This document shows, piece by piece, positions 1 through 9,649 of a stretch of 64,000 nucleotides of DNA. The stretch comes from Planococcus maritimus. GTDB taxonomy: Bacteria; Bacillota; Bacilli; Bacillales_A; Planococcaceae. Under the pieces are notes generated by a model. The model saw nothing but the letters and a program-made list of their open reading frames with translations, was not told where the DNA came from and searched no databases. The stretch is taken from the NCBI RefSeq assembly GCF_001592825.1, contig NZ_LTZG01000001.1, forward strand, positions 558,001 to 622,000, given 5' to 3'. Numbering within the stretch: position 1 is the first letter of the stretch; the number at the start of each line of letters is the position of its first letter. The position numbers and the translations under genes were made by a program.

Positions 1-513
1 CAGGCCGACATTGCGCCCAGCGTTCAAGAAATTGAAAAGTTTTTCAATTTTCCCTTCCCCGTATTCTACGTCTTCGATATATTCAAGGGCAGCAATATCG
101 TTTGCTACCGCTTCTGTCTGTTGAGGTTCTGTCGCTTTTACATAGAACACATCAAACAATGGATTGCTTTGTTCAAATAGGCTCAGTTCTTCGCCAAAGT
201 CGAGTACGAGATCCGTCAATTCTTCTTCTTTCGTTGAAAAATCGGCTGATTCGACGCCACTCAACCCGGATATCTCTTCCTCGAGTTCAGCAATTTGCTC
301 TTCTTCTGCCTCGAGAGAAACGAAGACTTTAATTTCGACATCATTTTCGAGGTCATCGGCTACTTTGTTCAAGTTCATCATAATCATGACAAATACTCCC
401 ACAAGCAGCAATGTAACTGTAACGGCGCTGACAGATGCAAACGTCATCCAGCCATTTCTACCGAGGCTCTTGAGGCTTTCTTTGATGTGGCGGCCAAATG
501 TTCTAATCTTCAT
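1..513 (-). CDS. ftsX: Cell-division ABC transporter membrane protein FtsX (partial, C-terminus off window)
   Basis: FtsX is the membrane partner of the FtsE ATPase; in Bacillus the complex activates the wall hydrolase CwlO. About 171 N-terminal residues are visible, beginning MKIRTFGRHIKESLKSLGRN. A first transmembrane helix follows (TFASVSAVTVTLLLVGVFVM), then an acidic extracellular domain rich in Glu. The start ATG lies inside the end of ftsE (11-base overlap), preceded by GGAGGTGATT, so the two are translationally coupled. The rest lies outside the window. The call is firm because of the ftsE linkage and the typical N-terminus. Confidence 0.93.
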   Translation of the reverse strand, partial: MKIRTFGRHIKESLKSLGRNGWMTFASVSAVTVTLLLVGVFVMIMMNLNKVADDLENDVEIKVFVSLEAEEEQIAELEEEISGLSGVESADFSTKEEELTDLVLDFGEELSLFEQSNPLFDVFYVKATEPQQTEAVANDIAALEYIEDVEYGEGKIEKLFNFLNAGRNVGL

Positions 514-1189
514 AGCCGTAATCACCTCCGGCTGCGTCGCGTACAATCAGCCCGCCTTCAATAGCGATAACGCGATGTCTCAATTTGTTAACGATTTCTC
601 GGTTGTGGGTCGCCATGATAATGGTCGTCCCTGTCGAATTGATCTGTTCGAAAAGATTCATGATATCCCACGATGTATCAGGGTCAAGGTTGCCTGTTGG
701 CTCATCGGCGATCATGATTTTCGGTGTATTGACGATGGAACGGGCGATAGATACACGCTGCTGTTCACCACCGGACAATTCACGGGGGAACATTTTCGCT
801 TTATGCTTCAACCCAACCATGTCCAATACTTCCATGACACGATCTTTGATGATTCGAGGTTTCTCCTCGATAACCTCTAATGCAAAGGCAACATTTTCAT
901 AAACATTTAAGCGCGGCAATAATTTGAAATCCTGGAATACGACACCGATATCACGGCGCAGAAAAGGAACTTTCCGGTTTTTCAATTTGGCGATATCTTT
1001 TCCATCGACCAGCATTTGCCCTGAAGATGGACGTTCTTCCCGATACATCATCTTGATGAACGTCGATTTACCGGCTCCGCTTGGCCCAACGATATAGACA
1101 AATTCGCCTTGGTCAATCTCAACATTCAAACCATTGAGTGCCACAATACCGTTCGGATATTTTTTATAGACATTTTTCATTTGTATCAT
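503..1189 (-). CDS. ftsE: Cell-division ABC transporter ATP-binding protein FtsE
   Basis: The 228-residue length is normal for FtsE. It shows Walker A GPSGAGKST (about residues 36-44), the ABC signature LSGGEQQR (about 139-146), Walker B IMIADEP and the switch His in MATHN. With FtsX it forms a cytoplasmic-membrane complex that couples ATP hydrolysis to peptidoglycan hydrolysis during division or elongation. It overlaps ftsX by 11 bases. Upstream lies cccB with its own terminator, so ftsEX probably has a promoter in the roughly 240 gene-free bases at 1190-1427, although I could not pick out a convincing one. Confidence 0.95.
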   Translation of the reverse strand: MIQMKNVYKKYPNGIVALNGLNVEIDQGEFVYIVGPSGAGKSTFIKMMYREERPSSGQMLVDGKDIAKLKNRKVPFLRRDIGVVFQDFKLLPRLNVYENVAFALEVIEEKPRIIKDRVMEVLDMVGLKHKAKMFPRELSGGEQQRVSIARSIVNTPKIMIADEPTGNLDPDTSWDIMNLFEQINSTGTTIIMATHNREIVNKLRHRVIAIEGGLIVRDAAGGDYGYED

Positions 1190-1427
1190 TTATAAACCAC
1201 CTATTAATCATCCGGCATATTGCCGAATTTAATTTCCCATGTACGTAGCAAATTTTGCAGCACGGTTATTATAACACTCCTAAACTTCTTTTTTGTTACA
1301 GTTACATTTCAATTCAGACTCAGTCTCTATACAATTAATTATCTGAAAGTTCGATAATTTTAAGGCAAATTTCATTGCTAGCTTCCTTATTTTTATCATT
1401 TGTCTTTATATTCTCCTTGTTTTTTGG

Positions 1428-1465
1428 CAAAAAAAATAAACCGGTCAACAACCCGGTTTATTTTT
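1428..1465 (-). terminator. Rho-independent terminator of cccB
   Basis: The inverted repeat ATAAACCGG / CCGGTTTAT has an 8-base loop and, on the minus strand, is followed by a run of T residues. It overlaps the cccB stop codon and separates cccB from ftsE. Confidence 0.85.
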
Positions 1466-1799
1466 GGTTTGCAAGATATTCAGCTACAGCTTGTGCTTCT
1501 TCACCTTCGATAATGTTTGGAGGCATTGCGCCTTGCCCATTTTCAATAACTGATAGGATTTCTTCTTGAGATAAGCGGGATCCTACATCATTTAGTGCTG
1601 GGAAACTGCCTCCGCCTTCCAAGTTTTCACCGTGGCATGAAATACAGTTTTGCTGAATAACTGCTTCAGCGTCTACTGTTGTTGTTTCCGTTTCGCCACC
1701 TGTGTCAGCAGGCTCTTCTGGAGATGATTCTTCTTCGCCTCCGCATGCACCAAGAACCAGAACAGAACCGAACAATACCGTCATCAATTGTTTTTTCAT
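1458..1799 (-). CDS. cccB: Cytochrome c-551 lipoprotein (CccB type)
   Basis: This is a small electron carrier (113 residues) anchored outside the membrane by lipidation. The N-terminus MKKQLMTVLFGSVLVLGACG is a lipoprotein signal peptide with lipobox LGAC. A linker rich in Glu, Ser and Thr follows, then the covalent haem site CISCH (about residues 72-76). A methionine in MPPNI (about 93) can be the sixth haem ligand. The position between yvjA and ftsE matches Bacillus subtilis cccB. It probably passes electrons in the respiratory chain at the outer membrane face. Confidence 0.93.
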   Translation of the reverse strand: MKKQLMTVLFGSVLVLGACGGEEESSPEEPADTGGETETTTVDAEAVIQQNCISCHGENLEGGGSFPALNDVGSRLSQEEILSVIENGQGAMPPNIIEGEEAQAVAEYLANQK

Positions 1800-1853
1800 G
1801 GAAATCCTCCTCTGCGTTTTGCTTATTTTACCTTCTATAGGAGTATACCAAAT

Positions 1854-2726
1854 TTAGGCACGTTTGAAACCTTCTCCTAACACTTCAGATGCGTCGGATA
1901 CAATAACAAACGCTTGCGGATCGATTAACTTCACCAATTGTTTTAACCTTGTGAACTCTGTTTGTGGAATGACGACCATCAAAATCGGCTTTTCGTTTCC
2001 TGAGTAGCCGCCTGTTGCAGTCAATTCTGTTACGCCTCTATCGACTTCATCATAAATGGCATCACGGATTTCCACTTGCTTGTTCGTGATGATGTAGACC
2101 ATCTTCGATCGGCTAAATCCGACTTGCACTAAATCTATTGTCTTGGTCGTGAGGTACAATCCAATCAAAGCATACAAGCCCTTTTCAATATCAAAAACGA
2201 TAGCTGCTGCCAAGACGATCATGCCGTCGATAATCGCAACACTTGTACCGAGCGTAAGCCCAGTGTATTTGGTAATGATTTGTGCTGCCAAATCAGTTCC
2301 GCCAGTCGATGCTTTTCCTCGAAAGACGATCCCTAGCCCAAGCCCCACCATGATACCGCCGAACAGCGAGCCGAGCAACGGATCTCTCGTCCAGGCTTCC
2401 CAATCTTCAGTCAGGTAGACAACAAGCGGCAAAAAAACGGTGCCGACTGCCGTCTTAATGCCAAAATTCTTCCCAAGCAAAATGACTCCGGATATGAACA
2501 ACGGGATATTAAACGCCCATTGGACAAATGCAGGCTTCCACTCGAGCAATCCAAATAAAATCGTACTAATGCCACTCACGCCGCCCGATGCGACTTCGTT
2601 CGGCAATAAAAACACGTTAAATGAAATAGCGACAATCGCAGCGCCTGCTAATATTGAGAAGTAATCTAATACACTTGTCAAAACCGGATGTGGATCTTTT
2701 GTTTTTCGTATATTTCGTTTTCCCAT
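1854..2726 (-). CDS. yvjA: YitT-family membrane protein with C-terminal DUF2179 domain (YvjA type)
   Basis: A protein of 290 residues. The first two thirds hold about five or six hydrophobic helices (for example FSILAGAAIVAISFNVFLL and the Gly-rich segment FGGIMVGLGLGIVF). The C-terminal soluble part (about 205-285, MVYIITNKQVEIRDAIYDE, then PILMVVIPQTE) is the DUF2179 domain typical of the YitT family. Function is not established for the family. The neighbours prfB and cccB-ftsEX match yvjA of B. subtilis. The start has AGGAAGAGG upstream. It lies 54 bases ahead of cccB and may be co-transcribed with it. Confidence 0.85.
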   Translation of the reverse strand: MGKRNIRKTKDPHPVLTSVLDYFSILAGAAIVAISFNVFLLPNEVASGGVSGISTILFGLLEWKPAFVQWAFNIPLFISGVILLGKNFGIKTAVGTVFLPLVVYLTEDWEAWTRDPLLGSLFGGIMVGLGLGIVFRGKASTGGTDLAAQIITKYTGLTLGTSVAIIDGMIVLAAAIVFDIEKGLYALIGLYLTTKTIDLVQVGFSRSKMVYIITNKQVEIRDAIYDEVDRGVTELTATGGYSGNEKPILMVVIPQTEFTRLKQLVKLIDPQAFVIVSDASEVLGEGFKRA

Positions 2727-2884
2727 ATGCTGTTATTCCTCTTCCTTTTTTATTCACTTGAACCCTGTCAGAGTATAGCAGACCCCCCGTTTTTTGTGAA
2801 CTTCATCCGGATAAAGCAATAGACCTGCCATGACGAACTAACCAGTCGCTTTCCTCCGCCAGATGCCAGGTTTTGAAATGGCTT

Positions 2885-4084
2885 CTATTGAAGCTTTTTT
2901 AATGCGGTTGATAATGGATAGACGCCAATGCTTTGAATAGTCAGCGATAGTAAAATAACTGCAAATGCTAGTGAAATCAGCAATTCTCCTTGGCCAGATG
3001 CCGTTTCTTCAAGCCATAGCAATAATGCCACAGACATGGCTCCTTTAATGCCAGACCAAGCAGTTAATGTAATTGTCGATAAATCATTTTTGAATTCTCG
3101 CCGCCATTTAGGCACTCCATAAATAAATACTGCAATCACAAGGAAGCGGATGAGGACGGACAATAAGAAAATGGCGATCGCGAACCACCAGCCTGAAAAC
3201 GTCAGATATTCTGCACCTCGTATGCCGATTAACAAAAACAGTACTGCCAATAAGATAGGGGTAACGATGTCCCAAAATCCGTCCAATGACTGAGGAAGCG
3301 TATCTTCCTCAATGTCTTTGTCCATTTCATAAGCGACGAATATACCGGCTGCCACTGTTGCAAGTACACCCGACACCCCGATGGCCTCCCCAAAATAAAA
3401 AGCGCCATACGCCCCAATGACGCTGAGCATAACCTGGTATCTCTTATCCGCGGTAAAGCGGATGGTTTCGCTCATTAACCAGCCAATAGCGATTCCAAGC
3501 ATGACGCCCCCCATCGAGACGAGCAACAATTCCGATATGAACTGGCCGACTGAAAATCCGTTTCCGGTTTGATACATTGCCAAGAAAATCGTGAAAAAGA
3601 CAATGCTCGTCCCGTCGTTGATCATCGACTCACCTTCAACTACATCAGCAATCTGTTCTGAACCGCCGCTTTCTTTCAAGATGGCAGTCACAGACACCGG
3701 ATCGGTCGGTGTCAAAATCGCTGCGAGTAAAAATGATGCCGTCAAGGTGAGTGAAGTAAACAATCCGCCCACGAAATGGATAGACAAGCCTAGCAAAATG
3801 ACCGTAAGAATCAATCCTATGGTGCTTAAACTGAGAATGATCCCAATATTTTGTCTGAGTTGCTTCAACGGGAATTGATAAGCCGAGGTAAACAACATAG
3901 CTGGAAGAAATACAGTGAAGATAATTTCTTTGGAAATACGGAATCCATCAAAATACGGAATAAAAGAAAGTCCTAAACCTATGAACACCAAGACTACAGG
4001 TACTGGGAAATAATTCTTTTTAATATCGATTGTGTAAACGATATAGCCAATGATCAATAAGACCAACAGTTGATGCGTCATCAT
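2885..4084 (-). CDS. CPA1-family cation/proton antiporter
   Basis: A roughly 399-residue integral membrane protein with about 12 helices. It carries the hallmark motifs of CPA1 Na+(K+)/H+ exchangers: TPTDPVSV around residues 125-132 and EGESMINDGTSIV about 30 residues later, whose Asn-Asp pair is the ion-binding core. It probably extrudes Na+ or another monovalent cation in exchange for protons. The start is placed at the ATG with AAGGAGG 8 bases upstream; an in-frame ATG 21 bases earlier would put that ribosome site inside the gene. This antiporter sits between prfB and yvjA, which are adjacent in B. subtilis, so it is a local insertion. The exact ion cannot be read from sequence. Confidence 0.88.
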   Translation of the reverse strand: MMTHQLLVLLIIGYIVYTIDIKKNYFPVPVVLVFIGLGLSFIPYFDGFRISKEIIFTVFLPAMLFTSAYQFPLKQLRQNIGIILSLSTIGLILTVILLGLSIHFVGGLFTSLTLTASFLLAAILTPTDPVSVTAILKESGGSEQIADVVEGESMINDGTSIVFFTIFLAMYQTGNGFSVGQFISELLLVSMGGVMLGIAIGWLMSETIRFTADKRYQVMLSVIGAYGAFYFGEAIGVSGVLATVAAGIFVAYEMDKDIEEDTLPQSLDGFWDIVTPILLAVLFLLIGIRGAEYLTFSGWWFAIAIFLLSVLIRFLVIAVFIYGVPKWRREFKNDLSTITLTAWSGIKGAMSVALLLWLEETASGQGELLISLAFAVILLSLTIQSIGVYPLSTALKKLQ

Positions 4085-4140
4085 ATAGGAGACCTCCTTG
4101 GCCAATTCAAGTTCTTTACTTCTATTGCCTTTTCACCATC

Positions 4141-4186
4141 AAAAAAACCCCAAATCAGCCGGTTTCTAAGGGGCTGATTTGGGGAC
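4141..4186 (-). terminator. Rho-independent terminator of prfB
   Basis: A 13-bp stem CCCCAAATCAGCC / GGCTGATTTGGGG is followed on the minus strand by seven T residues. It lies just past the prfB stop. Confidence 0.92.
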
Positions 4187-4208
4187 TGAACTACGGGAAA
4201 CCAATATC

Positions 4209-5313
4209 TTATTGCATTTTCGAACGAAGCATAGCGTGGATAAAGCCATCCAAATCGCCGTCCATGACAGCTTGAAGGTTTCCAGTTTCATGATTCGTTC
4301 GATGATCTTTGACCATGGAGTACGGATGGAAAACATAAGACCGGATTTGGCTGCCCCAGCCGATTTCTTTTTGCTCTCCGCGGATTTCGAGCAATTCCTG
4401 TTCTTGCTCTTCAATCTTCAATGCGTAAAGCTTCGCTTTCAGCATCTGCATCGCTTTTTCACGGTTTTTAATTTGCGAACGTTCTTGTTGGCACGTCACG
4501 ACTGCGCCTGTTGGCAAATGCGTGATTCGGACGGCAGAGTCTGTCGTATTGATATGCTGCCCGCCGGCGCCGCTTGCACGATAGGTATCGACTTTTAAAT
4601 CTTCGGTGCGGATATCGATTTCGATTTCGCCTGTGAATTCTGGCATCACTTCACAAGACACGAACGATGTATGACGGCGTCCTGAGGAATCGAACGGCGA
4701 GATACGGACCAAACGGTGAACACCTTTTTCAGCTTTTAAATAGCCGTAAGCGTTATGCCCTTTGATTCCGAGCGTCACCGATTTGACACCAGCTTCATCT
4801 CCCGCCAAATAATCCAAAGTCTCGACTTTGAATCCGCGTTTTTCAGCCCAGCGCGTATACATGCGCAAAAGCATCGAACACCAATCCTGTGATTCCGTTC
4901 CGCCAGCACCCGGATGCAATTCCAGGATGGCATTGTTTTTGTCGTATTCTTCACTTAAGAGCAGCTCCAACTCGAACGCATTCAAGTCTATCAAAAACTG
5001 CTTCAATTCCCCGCTTAGTTCTTCATGAAGTTCTTCATCCGGTTCTTCACGTAACAGCTCGAGGGTCATTTCCATGTTTTCTTGGTCTTCCTCGAACTTA
5101 CGGTACCGATTCACTACATCTTTTAATGCATTCACTTCGGAAATGACCACTTGCGCTTCTTCTTGGTTGTTCCAGAAATTCGGGTCAATCATTCTCTCAT
5201 CTAGTTCCTGTATCCGAGCCTCTTTGTTTTCTAAGTCAAAGAGACCCCCTGAAGTCCGCCAGTTTTTCGGCTGTTTTGTCGAGCTCGTTGCGAATATCCG
5301 CTAATTCCATCAT
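4209..5313 (-). CDS. prfB: Peptide chain release factor 2, made by programmed +1 frameshift
   Basis: RF2 releases peptides at UGA and UAA. The reading frame is split. A 25-codon start, [20 protein letters not shown] then FRGSL, ends at an in-frame TGA (5236-5238); a +1 shift continues with [10 protein letters not shown] into the remaining 342 residues, giving about 367 residues, normal for RF2. The main part carries the stop-recognition tripeptide SPF (in RISPFDSSG) and the peptidyl-release motif GGQ (in GAGGQHIN). The start is preceded by GAGGAGGAAC. It lies downstream of secA, as in B. subtilis. Regulation is autogenous: low RF2 slows termination at TGA and favours the shift. Confidence 0.95.
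5235..5250 (-). promoter_or_regulatory. prfB programmed +1 frameshift site
   Basis: On the minus strand the sequence reads AGGGGGTCTCTTTGAC. It has an internal Shine-Dalgarno-like AGGGGG, a short spacer, then the slippery CTT codon followed by TGA C. CTT and TGA are in frame with the ATG at 5313. This is the classical RF2 recoding signal. Confidence 0.95.
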
Positions 5314-5336
5314 GTAAAGTTCCTCCTCATAATAAT

Positions 5337-5360
5337 GCCGAAGAGCTGTTGCTCTCCGGC
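5337..5360 (-). other. Intergenic hairpin between secA and prfB
   Basis: The near-perfect stem GCCGGAGAGC / GCTCTTCGGC has loop AACA and sits between the secA stop and the prfB ribosome site. No T tract follows, so it is more likely an mRNA stability or partial-attenuation structure than a terminator. Confidence 0.5.
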
Positions 5361-5379
5361 AATGTACACCTGTTTTCGT

Positions 5380-7896
5380 TTACGATGCAGCCCCATGGCA
5401 GTTTTTGAACTTTTTGCCGCTGCCACATGGACATAGATCGTTGCGCCCGACTTCCATCTCGCGACGAGCCGGTTCTTTTCTCTTACTTGTGGCTTGACCG
5501 CCCTCTTTTGGGTTGACCGCCTGTCCTTTCGCCACTTCTTCACGCTCAAGATTGTTCTTGATTTCCGCTTTCATGGCATATTTCGCCACGTCGTCTTCAA
5601 TCGCCTCGATCATCGCTTCGAACATGGCGAATCCTTCATTCTGGTATTCGCGTAATGGATCATTCTGACCATAAGCACGCAAATGAATTCCCTGGCGCAA
5701 TTGATCCATTGCATCGATGTGGTCGATCCATTTTGTATCAATCGAACGCAACAGCACGACTTTTTCGAATTCGCGCATACGGGTCGGCGTCATTTCCACT
5801 TCTTTTTCATTATAATGCGCCGTGACTTTTTCGCGCACATGTTCAATAATTTGCTCTTGAGTCTTGCCTTCTAGCTCTTGCGGCGTGATCGCATCTTCTG
5901 GCAATAGATTACCAGAAATCACTTCAGTCAATGACTTCAAATGCCATTCTTCCGGCTTTTCTGCCGTCGTGTAGCTTGCGACCATACGACCGATTGAACT
6001 ATCAATCATACTGTCGACAAGTTTGCGCATATCGCCGGTCTCGAGCACTTCCAAACGCTCTTTATAAATGATTTCGCGCTGTTCGCGCAGCACATCATCA
6101 TATTGCAAAAGGCGTTTCCGTGCGTCAAAGTTATTGCCTTCCACTCGTTTTTGGGCAGATTCGACAGAACGTGTCACCATGCGAGACTGAAGCGGCTGGG
6201 AATCATCCATCCCCAATTTACCCATCATATTACGCATAGCATCTGAACCGAAGCGGCGCATCAAATCATCTTCAAGCGACAAATAAAATTGTGTCACACC
6301 CGGATCTCCCTGACGTCCAGAACGTCCTCGCAGCTGATTATCGATGCGGCGGGATTCATGACGTTCGGTACCAATTACCGCAAGTCCACCTGCTTCAATG
6401 ACGCCTTCACCGAGTTTGATATCCGTTCCGCGCCCTGCCATGTTGGTGGCGATGGTAACGGCACCTTTTTGACCGGCATCCAAAATGATTTCAGCCTCGT
6501 GAGCGTGATTTTTTGCGTTCAAGACTGAATGCTTGATGCCTTTTTTCGTCAAATACGCGGAAATGATCTCAGACGTTTCAATCGCAACGGTACCGACTAG
6601 AACCGGTTGCCCTTTTTTATGACGCTCGATGATGTCTTCAGAAACTGCTTTGTACTTGCCTTCCGTTGTCGCGTAGATCAAGTCGACGCGGTCGTCACGG
6701 ATGATTGGCTTATTGGTCGGGATCGAAATGACGTTCATATTGTAGATATTGCGGAACTCTTCTTCCTCTGTTTTCGCAGTACCCGTCATACCAGAAAGCT
6801 TTTCGTATTTCCGGAAATAGTTCTGGAAGGTGATAGTCGCCATTGTCATCGACTCATTCTGGACTTCAAGGCCTTCTTTGGCTTCGATTGCTTGATGGAG
6901 GCCATCAGAATAGCGGCGCCCTTTCATGAGGCGTCCGGTAAATTGGTCAACGATGACCACTTCGCCGTCCTGCACGACGTAATCGACATCTTTTTGCATC
7001 GTGACATGCGCTTTTAGTGATTGATTGATTGCATGGTTCAAGCGTACATGCGTCAAATCAAATAAGTTGTCGATGCTGAAAGCTTTCTCGACTTTTTCAA
7101 TGCCTTCTTCGGTTAACACTACGCCTTTTGTCGTTTCGTCATAAGCGTAATCGCTATCCTTCTGAAGCAGTCTTCCGAAAGCATTTGCTTGCATGTAAAG
7201 CTGAGCAGATTTCGCTGCCTGCCCTGAGATGATCAATGGTGTCCGCGCTTCATCGATCAAGATCGAATCGACTTCATCAATAACGGCAAAATGAAGCGGG
7301 CGTTGGACCATATCTTCTTTATACAAAACCATATTATCGCGCAAATAATCAAAGCCGAGCTCATTATTCGTGCTGTATGTGATGTCCGCTTGGTAGGCTT
7401 CGCGCTTTTGTTCTTTCGTCAAGCTATTGACATTGAGCCCGACTGTTAAACCGAGCCAATTATAAAGCTGGCCCATTTCTTCTGCATCACGGCTCGCCAA
7501 ATATTCATTGACCGTCACCACATGAACGCCTTTTTTCGTGATGGCGTTTAAATAGACGGCCATCGTCGAAGTCAAAGTTTTACCTTCACCGGTCTTCATC
7601 TCAGAAATATTCCCTTGATGAAGCGAAGCGGCACCCATGATTTGTACGCGGAATGGATACATCCCGAGCACACGTTTTGATGCTTCGCGTACGGTTGCAA
7701 AGGCTTCAGGTAATATATCGTCAAGCAACTCACCTTGTTCGAAACGTGCTGTGAACTCGGCAGTTTTTGCTTTTAAGGCATCATCCGTTTTAGCTGTATA
7801 CTCATCTGCTAAGGCTTCTACCTGATCTGATACTTTTTCCAATCGTTTTAAATCCCGTTTATTCGGGTCAAATACTTTATTCAATACTCCAAGCAT
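5380..7896 (-). CDS. secA: Preprotein translocase ATPase SecA
   Basis: SecA is the motor that drives precursor proteins through SecYEG. At 838 residues from [20 protein letters not shown] it is the normal Bacillales size. It shows Walker A MKTGEGKT (about 101-108), the DEAD-like box [19 protein letters not shown] and the arginine-finger region [13 protein letters not shown] of the second helicase domain. The C-terminal zinc motif [14 protein letters not shown] contacts SecB or lipids. The chosen start has GGGAGCGG 6 bases upstream; the frame stays open 20 codons further upstream without a ribosome site. prfB follows 66 bases downstream. Confidence 0.97.
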   Translation of the reverse strand: MLGVLNKVFDPNKRDLKRLEKVSDQVEALADEYTAKTDDALKAKTAEFTARFEQGELLDDILPEAFATVREASKRVLGMYPFRVQIMGAASLHQGNISEMKTGEGKTLTSTMAVYLNAITKKGVHVVTVNEYLASRDAEEMGQLYNWLGLTVGLNVNSLTKEQKREAYQADITYSTNNELGFDYLRDNMVLYKEDMVQRPLHFAVIDEVDSILIDEARTPLIISGQAAKSAQLYMQANAFGRLLQKDSDYAYDETTKGVVLTEEGIEKVEKAFSIDNLFDLTHVRLNHAINQSLKAHVTMQKDVDYVVQDGEVVIVDQFTGRLMKGRRYSDGLHQAIEAKEGLEVQNESMTMATITFQNYFRKYEKLSGMTGTAKTEEEEFRNIYNMNVISIPTNKPIIRDDRVDLIYATTEGKYKAVSEDIIERHKKGQPVLVGTVAIETSEIISAYLTKKGIKHSVLNAKNHAHEAEIILDAGQKGAVTIATNMAGRGTDIKLGEGVIEAGGLAVIGTERHESRRIDNQLRGRSGRQGDPGVTQFYLSLEDDLMRRFGSDAMRNMMGKLGMDDSQPLQSRMVTRSVESAQKRVEGNNFDARKRLLQYDDVLREQREIIYKERLEVLETGDMRKLVDSMIDSSIGRMVASYTTAEKPEEWHLKSLTEVISGNLLPEDAITPQELEGKTQEQIIEHVREKVTAHYNEKEVEMTPTRMREFEKVVLLRSIDTKWIDHIDAMDQLRQGIHLRAYGQNDPLREYQNEGFAMFEAMIEAIEDDVAKYAMKAEIKNNLEREEVAKGQAVNPKEGGQATSKRKEPARREMEVGRNDLCPCGSGKKFKNCHGAAS

Positions 7897-8152
7897 GTTT
7901 AACCGCTCCCTGCATGGCGAATCTGGCTTTAAAAGACCAAAAACGCTATTGCTCATATTTTCATTCTTTGGGTTTATTCTTAATCATATGCAGCATTTTT
8001 TTAAAAAATCTCATCATTCATTTTAACACTGCACTATAAAGCGTGCAAACAATGCATTTTTTGAACTGGCAAAAGAGTATTTACAACAACTTGGTTTCTA
8101 TAAGTCTTTCTTTTAACAAGCTTGGTGTATCGACAAGCGCTTAAAAATTGGC

Positions 8153-8185
8153 AAAAGAAAAGCCTCCCGTTACAGGAGGCTTACT
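8153..8185 (-). terminator. Rho-independent terminator of hpf
   Basis: The stem GCCTCC / GGAGGC has a 7-base loop and is followed on the minus strand by TTTTCTTTT, directly after the hpf stop. The 256 bases between it and the secA start (7897-8152) hold no gene I can support. Confidence 0.85.
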
Positions 8186-8187
8186 TT

Positions 8188-8757
8188 TTATGAAGTGGTC
8201 TCAATCAATCCGTAAGAACCGTCTTTGCGTTTATAGACGATGTTTGTGCCGTTGGATTCAGCATCTGTGAAGACGAAGAAACTATGCCCGAGCATATTCA
8301 TCTGTAGGACTGCTTCTTCCTCATCCATTGGCTTCAAATCGAATTGTTTCGTCCGGACAATTTTCAAATCTTCTTCGTCTTCCATCTCTACAGAAGAAGC
8401 ATTTTGCGCTTCGCTTTCAGCTATAGCAAACGCTAGCCCCATTCCTTCGCGGTCACGGAATTTGCGATTGACTTTCGTTTTATACTTGCGGATTTGACGC
8501 TCCAGTTTTGAAACGATCAAATCGATCGCTGCATAGAGATCATCGTGCCGTTCTTCAGCACGTAATGTTAGGTTTTTCATCGGGATTGTAACTTCTACTT
8601 TTGTTTGGTTGTGGTTATACGTTTTCAAGTTGACCATCGCAGTTGCATTCGCTCCATCGGTGAAAAAGCGCTCAATTTTTTCTACCTTTTTTTCGATGTG
8701 TTCGCGAATTGCGGGAGTTACCTCAATATTCTCGCCTCTGATGTTGAATTGCAACAT
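8188..8757 (-). CDS. hpf: Ribosome hibernation promoting factor, long form
   Basis: A protein of 189 residues. Residues 1-100 are the ribosome-binding S30AE domain (MLQFNIRGENIEVTPAIREH, then Lys/Arg-rich ERQIRKYKTKVNRKFRDREG). A linker leads to the C-terminal dimerisation domain (about 130-185: IVRTKQFDLKPMDEEEAVLQ, GHSFFVFTDAESNGTNIVYK). The long form pairs 70S ribosomes into inactive 100S dimers in stationary phase. The sigma-B-like promoter upstream fits general-stress induction, as for B. subtilis yvyD. The position just upstream of secA is also conserved. Confidence 0.95.
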   Translation of the reverse strand: MLQFNIRGENIEVTPAIREHIEKKVEKIERFFTDGANATAMVNLKTYNHNQTKVEVTIPMKNLTLRAEERHDDLYAAIDLIVSKLERQIRKYKTKVNRKFRDREGMGLAFAIAESEAQNASSVEMEDEEDLKIVRTKQFDLKPMDEEEAVLQMNMLGHSFFVFTDAESNGTNIVYKRKDGSYGLIETTS

Positions 8758-8799
8758 GTGAACTCCTCCTTCTGTTTTGCTATCTATCTATTTCTATTT

Positions 8800-8825
8800 G
8801 TTCCCTACGGAATCCTTCTTGAAAC
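8800..8825 (-). promoter_or_regulatory. Sigma-B-like promoter of hpf
   Basis: On the minus strand, GTTTCA (8820-8825) is followed after a 14-base spacer by GGGAAC (8800-8805). This is close to the sigma-B pattern GTTTAA/GGGTAT and is correctly placed before hpf. Confidence 0.6.
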
Positions 8826-8883
8826 GTAAAAAGTTTCATCACAATAGTAAAAAGGTAAACTATACGACAAGGAGATGAAGTTT

Positions 8884-9591
8884 ATGTTTGCAAATAAGAC
8901 AGTTATTGTCACAGGTGCCGCACAAGGCATCGGCAAAACCGTAGCGCAATATTTTCAAAAAGAAGGCGCACAGGTCATTGGCCTGGATATTGAAGAAGTC
9001 AAAATCGATGGTGTGGAATACCGGCAATGTGATGTAGGAAGTTTCTCGGAAGTCGAACGCGTCTTTTCGGACATCCACAAGACCCATGGTAGCATCCATG
9101 TGCTGATCAATAACGCTGGAATCTCAGAATTCACCCCCCTCTTCGAGTTAACCGAAGAAGACTGGGACCGCGTGATTGATACGAACTTGAAGAGTGTATT
9201 CATCTGCAGTCGTGAAGCTGCACGATACATGGATGAGGACATCCGGTCTATCGTCAATATGTCCTCGACACGAGCATTTATGTCAGAACAAGGAACGGAA
9301 AGTTACTCTGCTTCAAAAGGCGGGATTTTCGCACTAAGCCATTCTCTTGCAGCGAGCCTCCATTCAAAAGGCATTCGCGTTAATTCTATCGCCCCGGGTT
9401 GGATTCACACGGGCGATTCGGAAGAACTGCGGAAAGTCGATCACGAGCAGCACTGGAGCGGACGCGTCGGCACTACCGATGATGTCGCTAGAGCTTGCTT
9501 GTTCTTGTCGAATCCCGACAATTCATTTATTACAGGGGAATGCTTGACCGTCGACGGTGGCATGACACGCAAAATGATCTATGAGCATTAA
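8884..9591 (+). CDS. SDR-family oxidoreductase
   Basis: A classical short-chain dehydrogenase/reductase of 235 residues. The Rossmann motif TGAAQGIG lies near residues 9-16, NNAG near 76, and the catalytic pair is YSASKGG (Tyr-x3-Lys, about 138-142). The tail GECLTVDGG is typical of the family. Substrate cannot be deduced. The ATG at 8884 is preferred because AAGGAG (8869-8874) sits 9 bases upstream; the ATG at 8875 directly abuts it. It is divergent from hpf and monocistronic, with its own terminator. Confidence 0.88.
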   Translation: MFANKTVIVTGAAQGIGKTVAQYFQKEGAQVIGLDIEEVKIDGVEYRQCDVGSFSEVERVFSDIHKTHGSIHVLINNAGISEFTPLFELTEEDWDRVIDTNLKSVFICSREAARYMDEDIRSIVNMSSTRAFMSEQGTESYSASKGGIFALSHSLAASLHSKGIRVNSIAPGWIHTGDSEELRKVDHEQHWSGRVGTTDDVARACLFLSNPDNSFITGECLTVDGGMTRKMIYEH

Positions 9592-9595
9592 GACG

Positions 9596-9622
9596 AGCGG
9601 CTGCTATTGCAGCTGCTTTTTT
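9596..9622 (+). terminator. Rho-independent terminator of the SDR gene
   Basis: The stem AGCGGCTGC / GCAGCTGCT with loop TATT is followed by a run of T. Confidence 0.82.
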
Positions 9623-9649
9623 CATGTTGCCGCTCACTTCTCGCCCTTT

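Noticed and set aside
164-880. A 238-codon open frame on the plus strand opposite ftsE/ftsX
   Set aside because: It lies antisense to two certain genes, has no ribosome site and encodes a low-complexity Ser-rich product; it is a shadow frame.
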